A stretch of 5,183 nt of DNA from Methanobacteriota archaeon (GTDB taxonomy: Archaea > Methanobacteriota > Methanobacteria > Methanobacteriales > Methanobacteriaceae). Where the stretch lies: NCBI GenBank assembly GCA_023409695.1, contig JAEYQZ010000281.1, positions 1 to 5,183 on the forward strand, in the 5' to 3' direction. Positions within the stretch are counted from its first letter, which is position 1, and each line of letters opens with the position of its first letter. The notes beneath the pieces are model-generated. The model saw only the letters and a list, made by a program, of their open reading frames with translations. It searched no databases and had not been told where the DNA came from. Position numbers and translations under genes: made by a program. Positions 1 to 5,183 of the stretch are shown piece after piece.

Positions 1-789
1 TTTCTACTATGGATCATTCCTTCGTTCCTTTTTTATTTGTTTATCTACATAATGAAACCTGGATACTTACTGACAGTCATACCTGCAGTAATGATCATAT
101 TAGGTTACATCATCATTTGTATTTCATCAGATATACACTTTAATTTCCCCAAAATATCCACAAAGCATATTTTAGGTTTTATACTGCTAATCTATGTCCT
201 TTCCAACACAGTATACTTTGTATATCCTTACAATCTCCACAACGGCCAAATCTGGGAAACACCTACCGATAAAATGGAAACAAATCAAAAGGTCTGGTTT
301 GGTATAGATGTAGGTTTGCTTTATGACAATGCTAAGATCAATGCAAATGATGAAAACACCAGGTTACACATTGAAAATATATTGAAAATCTCAAATTCAG
401 ACCCGCAGAGCACCATAATTGTTATCAGGGATATCACCCGTGAAGATGAGGGTTTTAACTGGAGAAAGGCCATGTATTATCTTCCAGGCTACGATGTATA
501 TTATCTATTTGACCATGAAAACTCGGGAATCGATGGTAATGTCTCAGTATGGCGCGGTAAAGATCACAGTTACAATATCTCCAAATCTAGGGTCGAAGAT
601 ATAAAATTAAACTCTTCCACAACCAAAATTGTGTGGATAATGAGTAATCAGACATCATTTTACCGGGAAGTAAAAAATAACTTTGGAGTAAGCGGAATTA
701 ATCTTTCAAATGGCATGAAACTTTATTATTCTTACGTTGGAAACCAAACTTCTGATATTAAAATCAGCGGTTTTATCTTCCAGCGTTGA
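1..789 (+). CDS. C-terminal part of a probable GT39/ArnT-like membrane glycosyltransferase (5' end outside window)
   Basis: The reading frame is open from base 1 to the TGA at 787-789 (262 residues), so this is the tail of a longer gene; the internal TTG and ATG codons near 37 and 52 have no ribosome binding site. Three hydrophobic segments lie at about residues 3-17, 22-42 and 56-75, the second starting with a K-P-G-Y-L-L motif. A soluble domain of about 185 residues follows, with a W-R-K-A-M-Y-Y-L-P segment near 154-162. A hydrophobic helix, a KPGY loop and another helix near the C-terminus, followed by a soluble domain, resemble GT-C fold transferases that move sugars from polyprenyl phosphate to the outer face of the membrane. 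The catalytic N-terminal acidic motif is outside the window, so substrate and activity are unknown. Six N-X-S/T sequons (residues 180, 192, 204, 216, 234, 248) suggest that the tail faces outside. The membrane topology is well supported; the enzyme family is moderately so. Confidence 0.6.
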   Translation, partial: FLLWIIPSFLFYLFIYIMKPGYLLTVIPAVMIILGYIIICISSDIHFNFPKISTKHILGFILLIYVLSNTVYFVYPYNLHNGQIWETPTDKMETNQKVWFGIDVGLLYDNAKINANDENTRLHIENILKISNSDPQSTIIVIRDITREDEGFNWRKAMYYLPGYDVYYLFDHENSGIDGNVSVWRGKDHSYNISKSRVEDIKLNSSTTKIVWIMSNQTSFYREVKNNFGVSGINLSNGMKLYYSYVGNQTSDIKISGFIFQR

Positions 790-798
790 ATATTACTA

Positions 799-807
799 CT
801 TCTTTTT
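799..807 (+). terminator. Possible oligo-T terminator after the membrane protein gene
   Basis: A pyrimidine run ending in five Ts begins 10 bp after the TGA stop. Archaeal transcription commonly ends at T-rich tracts without a hairpin. The run is short, so the call is weak. Confidence 0.3.
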
Positions 808-867
808 ATGACACAAGTATTCTCTAATCTAATTAGAACTTTAGAAATACACCGCCTAGATAACACA

Positions 868-882
868 GTGAAAAATTATATT
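868..882 (+). promoter_or_regulatory. Candidate BRE/TATA promoter for the ThiF-like gene
   Basis: An A-rich BRE-like stretch (GTGAAAA) is followed by ATTATATT. Transcription would start about 25 bp downstream, near 904, giving a leader of about 93 nt that contains the GGAGA ribosome binding site. Other TATA-like strings lie at 914-921 and 966-973. The latter would give a nearly leaderless mRNA and so conflicts with the visible Shine-Dalgarno. Confidence 0.35.
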
Positions 883-904
883 ACCCTGCGGAAATAAGTA
901 AAAA

Positions 905-918
905 TAACAAGTGTTATA
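905..918. repeat. Perfect inverted repeat ATAACA-N2-TGTTAT upstream of the ThiF-like gene
   Basis: Six-base arms (905-910 and 913-918) are perfectly complementary across a 2-nt spacer. The repeat falls at the transcription start predicted from the TATA box at 875-882, which is where an archaeal repressor would act. It could also be chance in AT-rich DNA. Confidence 0.4.
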
Positions 919-996
919 TGAATTTAATAGTTAGCCAAAAACCAGGACAAAATGAATAATTTGAATTTTATAAACTAAAGATTATGGAGACGGATT

Positions 997-1749
997 ATGC
1001 CAAAGAGATATGAAGGAATGGCTTACTGGGAAATTGTAAGCAGACAGATGGGAGTTGTAACCAGATCAGAACAGGAACGATTTAGAGATGCTAAAATCAC
1101 AGTTATAGGCTGTGGTGGGATCGGAGGTGCCACAACAGAGATGCTTGTCCGAATGGGAATTGGAAATCTCAGAATAATTGATAAAGATGCTTTTGATGTT
1201 TCAAATATCAACCGCCAGCTTATGAGCAGTTTCTACAGCGTGGGAAAATCCAAAGTAGAGACAACCTACGAGACTTTAAAGTCAATAAATCCCTTTACAA
1301 ATATCGAAGCCATTGAAGAAGAAGTAAACGAGGATAATGTGGAAAGAATTGTTAAAGACAGCGATATTGTCATAGACGCTCTTGATAACTTAATTACAAG
1401 AATTACAGTCAGCAGGCATGTACATGATTTGGATATTCCATTTGTTCACGGCGCAATCCATGGAACAATGGGACAGGTTACTGTTTTTACAAAGGACACT
1501 CCTACCTATGAAGAAATGTTTAAATTACCTTCATGTGGTGAAGAATTAACTGACGAAGTAATTAAAAAAATAAAAGACATCGGTGCAGAAGTTCCTCCAG
1601 TTATTGGTCCCGTTCCAAATATAGTTGGATGTTTACAGGCTTTTGAAGCTTTTAAACTTATCACATTAGAAGGAGAACCAATTATAGCCCCTGATGTTTT
1701 AATGTTTGATTTGTTTAATAAAGACCCATTTTCAGTAATTAAATTCTAA
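997..1749 (+). CDS. ThiF/MoeB/HesA family (E1-like) adenylyltransferase, non-canonical
   Basis: A 250-residue cytoplasmic protein of the ubiquitin-activating E1-like superfamily. Such enzymes use ATP to adenylate the C-terminal glycine of a ubiquitin-like sulfur carrier (ThiS, MoaD or SAMP type) for thiamine, molybdopterin or tRNA thiolation, or for protein conjugation. Visible motifs are the nucleotide-binding G-C-G-G-I-G at 38-43, D62 and D64, the S-N-I-N-R-Q segment at 69-74, K86, D-A-L-D-N at 127-131 and a C-terminal IGPVPNIVGCLQAFEAFK block at 203-220. C180 in L-P-S-C is a candidate active-site cysteine. The two zinc-binding CxxC pairs of MoeB and ThiF are absent, and about 18 extra residues separate C180 from the IGP block. 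The ATG at 997 follows GGAGA at 986-990. The substrate cannot be assigned, because no ubiquitin-like partner is encoded here. The gene converges on the siroheme protein gene, 21 bp away. The family is certain; the specific role is open. Confidence 0.88.
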   Translation: MPKRYEGMAYWEIVSRQMGVVTRSEQERFRDAKITVIGCGGIGGATTEMLVRMGIGNLRIIDKDAFDVSNINRQLMSSFYSVGKSKVETTYETLKSINPFTNIEAIEEEVNEDNVERIVKDSDIVIDALDNLITRITVSRHVHDLDIPFVHGAIHGTMGQVTVFTKDTPTYEEMFKLPSCGEELTDEVIKKIKDIGAEVPPVIGPVPNIVGCLQAFEAFKLITLEGEPIIAPDVLMFDLFNKDPFSVIKF

Positions 1750-1759
1750 AAATCAAAAA
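1748..1759 (-). terminator. Oligo-U terminator for the siroheme protein gene
   Basis: Read on the minus strand, this is two T5 runs separated by GA, starting 12 bp beyond the TGA stop of the minus-strand gene. It overlaps the stop codon of the convergent ThiF-like gene. Paired T runs without a stem are typical archaeal terminators. Confidence 0.45.
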
Positions 1760-1770
1760 TTGGACAATTC

Positions 1771-2430
1771 TCAACCTAAAACATCTTGAGAGAATTTTTC
1801 AAATCCAATTTTTTCTATAAAAGCTCCTACTCTTTTTTCAATACCATGAGCATTATAATAATCCAGTATTTTACCTATTAATGCAATTACCTCATCATCC
1901 GAAAGATTTTTAGCCAGCAGCTTACCAATTCTAGGTTTAATTCCACAATTTCCCCCAACCAGTAACTTCCAGCCTTTACCAGTTCCGATCAAACCAATAT
2001 CACGGACGGCAGATTCACCACATGAATTTGGACATCCTGAAACAGCGATTTTGAGTTTACGGGGAGTTGGAACTCCACAATAAAATTCATTAATCCTCTT
2101 ACCCATTCCAACACTGTCCTGATATCCTTTCTTACAGCACATATCACCTATACAAGACTTAGCAGGCCTTACACATTTACCAAGGTGTCCCCCAGGTTTC
2201 ATACCTAAATCTTCCCATATACCATCTAAATCTTCTTCTTTAATCCCGTGCAAGGATATTCGTGCTTCAGACGTCAATTTTATTATTTTAATATCATATT
2301 TATCTGCCACATCTGCTATTTTTCTTAACATGGTAGAATCAACTATGCCTCCTGAAATATAAGGAATAATTGCATATGTTTCCATATCTTTTTGAACAGA
2401 AGCTCCTTTCTCTGGTATGTTTTCTTTCAA
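1771..2430 (-). CDS. Small siroheme/4Fe-4S nitrite/sulfite reductase family protein
   Basis: A 219-residue protein with one ferredoxin-like half domain (about 17-78) followed by a siroheme-4Fe-4S domain (about 84-218). The cluster and siroheme motif is complete: C93-X5-C99, then C133-X3-C137 in S-G-C-P-N-S-C. R57 and the K-L-K at 125-127 are plausible anion- and siroheme-contacting residues. Family members reduce sulfite to sulfide or nitrite to ammonia by six electrons. Short versions in methanogens resemble the low-molecular-weight sulfite reductase of Methanosarcina and the Dsr-like proteins, so assimilatory sulfite reduction or detoxification is the likeliest role. C86, C98, C118 and C162 are additional cysteines. 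The TTG at 2428-2430 is chosen because AAAGGAGGT lies 7 nt upstream. An in-frame ATG at 2508 would add 26 residues that do not resemble the family, and it has no ribosome binding site. The gene is divergent from glnA. The substrate is not proven. Confidence 0.85.
   Translation of the reverse strand: MKENIPEKGASVQKDMETYAIIPYISGGIVDSTMLRKIADVADKYDIKIIKLTSEARISLHGIKEEDLDGIWEDLGMKPGGHLGKCVRPAKSCIGDMCCKKGYQDSVGMGKRINEFYCGVPTPRKLKIAVSGCPNSCGESAVRDIGLIGTGKGWKLLVGGNCGIKPRIGKLLAKNLSDDEVIALIGKILDYYNAHGIEKRVGAFIEKIGFEKFSQDVLG
1795..1814 (+). terminator. Oligo-T terminator for the ThiF-like gene, inside the 3' end of the opposing gene
   Basis: T5 (1795-1799) and T6 (1809-1814) runs lie 46 to 65 bp after the TAA of the ThiF-like gene. 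No better T run lies between the two convergent stop codons, so the plus transcript probably ends within the last codons of the siroheme protein gene. Confidence 0.4.
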
Positions 2431-2437
2431 ATTTTTT

Positions 2438-2446
2438 ACCTCCTTT
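2438..2446 (-). promoter_or_regulatory. Strong Shine-Dalgarno that fixes the TTG start of the siroheme protein
   Basis: Minus-strand AAAGGAGGT, a long match to the archaeal anti-Shine-Dalgarno, sits 7 nt before the TTG at 2428-2430. It lies inside the longer open frame that begins at 2508, which argues that the upstream part is not translated. Confidence 0.8.
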
Positions 2447-2534
2447 AAGTATAAAAAGCCGGATATACGATCCTCCCAAATAAATGCAAATATTTTGCCC
2501 ATTATCAAACAATTGAAAGACCTTTAAATACAAA

Positions 2535-2553
2535 AATATTCATTAAGAATATT
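2535..2553. repeat. Inverted repeat AATATTC-N5-GAATATT in the divergent intergenic region
   Basis: Seven-base arms (2535-2541 and 2547-2553) pair perfectly around ATTAA, between the siroheme protein gene and glnA. The site is about 105 bp upstream of the TTG start and about 100 bp upstream of the glnA TATA box, so it fits an operator for the minus-strand gene better. It is AT-rich and could be chance. Confidence 0.4.
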
Positions 2554-2599
2554 CTATCTTGACAAAAGAATAATATAATACTAGTTATACTCCAATAAA

Positions 2600-2621
2600 A
2601 TTAAATATGTTGTTATTTAAT
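2600..2621. repeat. Inverted repeat ATTAAATA-N6-TATTTAAT upstream of glnA
   Basis: Eight-base arms (2600-2607 and 2614-2621) pair perfectly around a 6-nt spacer, about 33 bp before the glnA TATA box. The arms are all A/T, so the significance is low. The 6-nt spacing equals that of the NrpR operator, but the half-site is unrelated. Confidence 0.35.
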
Positions 2622-2646
2622 GGTTTAATAATTGAAGTATTTTTTT

Positions 2647-2661
2647 CAAAACATTTATATA
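2647..2661 (+). promoter_or_regulatory. glnA promoter: BRE-like CAAAACA and TATA box TTTATATA
   Basis: The TATA box occupies 2654-2661 with an A-rich BRE just upstream. The expected start is about 2683, giving a leader of about 37 nt that contains GGAGGT at 2710-2715. The NrpR operator lies between the TATA box and the predicted start. Confidence 0.75.
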
Positions 2662-2670
2662 CCAGTAAAA

Positions 2671-2684
2671 GGAAATCTTCTTCC
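2671..2684. promoter_or_regulatory. NrpR operator GGAA-N6-TTCC in the glnA promoter
   Basis: GGAA at 2671-2674 and TTCC at 2681-2684 with exactly six bases between them match the operator known for NrpR at nif and glnA in Methanococcus maripaludis. The site starts 10 bp after the TATA box and ends at the predicted transcription start, so bound NrpR would block polymerase recruitment. The nrpR gene itself lies just downstream of glnA, which supports the reading. Confidence 0.85.
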
Positions 2685-2720
2685 GGTGTATAATTACTCT
2701 AATTATCATGGAGGTAAACA

Positions 2721-4049
<1,329 letters not shown>

Positions 4050-4063
4050 TTCATATTCTCCCA

Positions 4064-4077
4064 TTTTAATTTTTTTT
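4064..4077 (+). terminator. Oligo-T terminator of glnA
   Basis: T4, AA, then eight Ts begin 15 bp after the TAA stop codon. There is no hairpin, as is usual for archaeal intrinsic termination. It suggests that glnA is largely monocistronic and that nrpR has its own promoter. Confidence 0.6.
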
Positions 4078-4119
4078 GAAAAGTTTAAATTACTCAAAAA
4101 TCAATAGATGTTCTAGATT

Positions 4120-4137
4120 TACGAACTTATATTCGTA
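4120..4137. promoter_or_regulatory. Palindrome TACGAA-N6-TTCGTA upstream of nrpR, candidate operator
   Basis: Six-base arms at 4120-4125 and 4132-4137 pair perfectly around CTTATA. The centre reads CTTATATT (4126-4133), a possible TATA box. The spacing of inner half-sites (CGAA-N6-TTCG) is the same as in the NrpR operator upstream of glnA, with only the first base changed. This fits autoregulation by NrpR, or binding by another dimeric regulator. No T run follows, so it is not a bacterial-style terminator. Confidence 0.5.
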
Positions 4138-4188
4138 GCTTTCCAAAACATGCATTTTGCAGGTTTAATTTTCATAAAATAATCATAA

Positions 4189-4196
4189 TTTATATA
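4189..4196 (+). promoter_or_regulatory. Candidate TATA box for nrpR
   Basis: TTTATATA lies 28 bp before the ATG. Transcription from it would start at about 4216-4220, leaving almost no leader and cutting into the GGTGA ribosome binding site at 4215-4219. The alternative TATA inside the palindrome at 4126-4133 would give a leader of about 70 nt. The sequence does not decide between them. Confidence 0.35.
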
Positions 4197-4223
4197 ACTA
4201 TATAACTCAAATTTGGTGAAGAA

Positions 4224-5183
4224 ATGCCTGATGAAACTGATCGTAAAATGATAGAAATCCTGAGGATACTTGCAGATCAAAACAAAGTTCTCGGTGCAAA
4301 AACAATTGCAGAAGAATTGAAACGAAAAGGTTATAATCTTGGAGAACGAGCTGTACGATACCACATGCGTATTTTAGACGAAAAAGGTTTTACAGAGCGT
4401 ATAGGATATGCAGGTAGAGAGATAACTGAAAAAGGATTAAAAGAGCTTGAAAAAGGTCTTATTTATGATCAGGTAGATTTCGCTTTCTCTAAATTTGAAG
4501 GAATGATATATAAAACTTCTTTAGACCCTAAAGAAAGTAAAGGATCCGTAATTGTAAATACCTCCAGTTTCGTAGATGATCAGAATGTAGTGGATATAAT
4601 TAAAGAGGTATTTAGTAAGGGAATTGCAGTAAGTCCCTATGTTAAATTCAATGGCAATCACTCCAATGAAGAAAAAACTTCAGATAATAACGAAATTATG
4701 TTAAATACTATTTGTGGAACCACTATAGACGGAATGCTCTTAAATGCAGGAATTCCAGTAATTCCACGATATGGAGGCCTTGTAAAGGTAGAAAATTTTG
4801 TTCCTAAAAGATTCACTGAATTGATATCATATAAAGAAACATCTATGACTCCTATTGAAGCATTTACTGCAAAAGAGATAACATCAGTCTTGGATGTAGC
4901 AAGAGAAGGAACAGGGCTTATTCCTGCAAATTTCAGGATAATTCCTGCTGCTGCAAGAGATAAAACCATTAACCTTTTCAAACAGTTCCAGGAAATAGGA
5001 ATATCTGGACTTTTAAAAATAGGTAAAAGCGGAGAATCTGTCCTCGGAGTTCCTGTAGAAGATGATATGGTAGGTATCGCAATAACTGGAGGAATAGCTC
5101 CACTTTGTGCTGCAAAAGAAGCAGGTTGTTCTGTTAATATTAAATTAGCAGAAAATATAATGGAATTTGGAGATATGGAAAAA
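4224..5183 (+). CDS. nrpR: Nitrogen-regulation repressor NrpR, N-terminal 320 residues (3' end outside window)
   Basis: The frame is open from the ATG at 4224 to the window edge. Residues 5-75 form a winged helix-turn-helix: K26-K35 precedes the recognition-helix candidate E41-G55 (E-R-A-V-R-Y-H-M-R-I-L-D), and the wing lies around G61-K70. Residues from about 90 to 315 match the NrpR domain (DUF128), with G-T-T-I-D-G-M-L-L-N-A-G-I-P at 166-179, P-R-Y-G-G at 181-185, G-L-I-P-A-N-F-R-I-I-P-A-A-A at 231-244 and G-I-A-I-T-G-G at 284-290. NrpR represses nif and glnA genes by binding GGAA-N6-TTCC, and 2-oxoglutarate releases it. Homologues carry one or two NrpR domains after the wHTH; which form this is lies beyond the edge. 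GGTGA at 4215-4219 supports the start. Its position next to glnA and that gene's operator supports the assignment. Confidence 0.9.
   Translation, partial: MPDETDRKMIEILRILADQNKVLGAKTIAEELKRKGYNLGERAVRYHMRILDEKGFTERIGYAGREITEKGLKELEKGLIYDQVDFAFSKFEGMIYKTSLDPKESKGSVIVNTSSFVDDQNVVDIIKEVFSKGIAVSPYVKFNGNHSNEEKTSDNNEIMLNTICGTTIDGMLLNAGIPVIPRYGGLVKVENFVPKRFTELISYKETSMTPIEAFTAKEITSVLDVAREGTGLIPANFRIIPAAARDKTINLFKQFQEIGISGLLKIGKSGESVLGVPVEDDMVGIAITGGIAPLCAAKEAGCSVNIKLAENIMEFGDMEK

Noticed and set aside
828..837. Palindrome TCTAATTAGA after the first gene
   Set aside because: It is a short AT-rich palindrome with no loop and no placement relative to a promoter; chance is likely.
919..960. 13-codon open frame before the E1-like gene (starts M-N-L-I-V-S)
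   Set aside because: It has no ribosome binding site, is very short, and lies in AT-rich leader DNA.
1769..1791. Small inverted repeat TCTCAA / TTGAGA near the convergent stops
   Set aside because: The six-base stem with an 11-nt loop is weak and mostly inside coding sequence; the T runs explain termination better.
4150..4182. 10-codon open frame between glnA and nrpR
   Set aside because: It has no ribosome binding site, no recognisable leader-peptide logic such as runs of one amino acid, and is too short to support.
4119..4364. 81-codon minus-strand open frame across the nrpR start
   Set aside because: It covers the nrpR promoter and winged-helix region on the opposite strand, has no ribosome binding site or family resemblance, and is a chance frame.
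4658..4981. 107-codon minus-strand open frame
   Set aside because: It lies fully inside the nrpR coding frame, whose translation matches the NrpR domain motifs; it is a shadow frame.

Overview
The window is AT-rich euryarchaeal DNA, most likely from a mesophilic methanogen of the order Methanobacteriales (Methanobacterium-like). The evidence is an archaeal-type glutamine synthetase followed by the euryarchaeal nitrogen repressor NrpR, a small siroheme/4Fe-4S sulfite-reductase-like protein of the methanogen type, archaeal TATA-type promoters, oligo-T terminators, and strong GGAGGT-type ribosome binding sites. The genus call is inference; no rRNA is present to confirm it.

Layout from left to right. 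(1) 1-789, plus strand: the C-terminal part of a polytopic membrane protein, probably a GT39/ArnT-like (GT-C fold) glycosyltransferase, cut by the left edge. It ends in an extracytoplasmic domain with six N-glycosylation sequons. (2) 997-1749, plus: a ThiF/MoeB/HesA (E1-like) adenylyltransferase lacking the usual zinc-binding cysteine pairs. (3) 1771-2430, minus: a 219-residue siroheme/4Fe-4S nitrite/sulfite reductase family protein. Its best start is a TTG at 2430 behind a perfect Shine-Dalgarno, not the upstream ATG at 2508. Genes 2 and 3 converge with only 21 bp between their stop codons. (4) 2721-4049, plus: glnA, a type I-alpha glutamine synthetase. Its promoter carries a perfect GGAA-N6-TTCC NrpR operator at 2671-2684. 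(5) 4224-5183, plus: the first 320 codons of nrpR (winged helix plus the first NrpR domain), cut by the right edge. A TACGAA-N6-TTCGTA palindrome lies upstream.

The right half is a nitrogen-control module in which repressor, target gene and operator lie within 2.5 kb. NrpR should repress glnA when nitrogen is plentiful and release it when 2-oxoglutarate rises. The siroheme protein, divergent from glnA, and the E1-like protein both belong to families used in sulfur (or nitrite) reduction and sulfur transfer, but the window does not show that they work together.

I do not see a clearly new multi-gene system. The points most worth a second look are the nrpR upstream palindrome with NrpR-operator geometry but a different half-site, the non-canonical E1-like protein, the corrected TTG start, and four glycosylation sequons spaced exactly 12 residues apart in the first gene.
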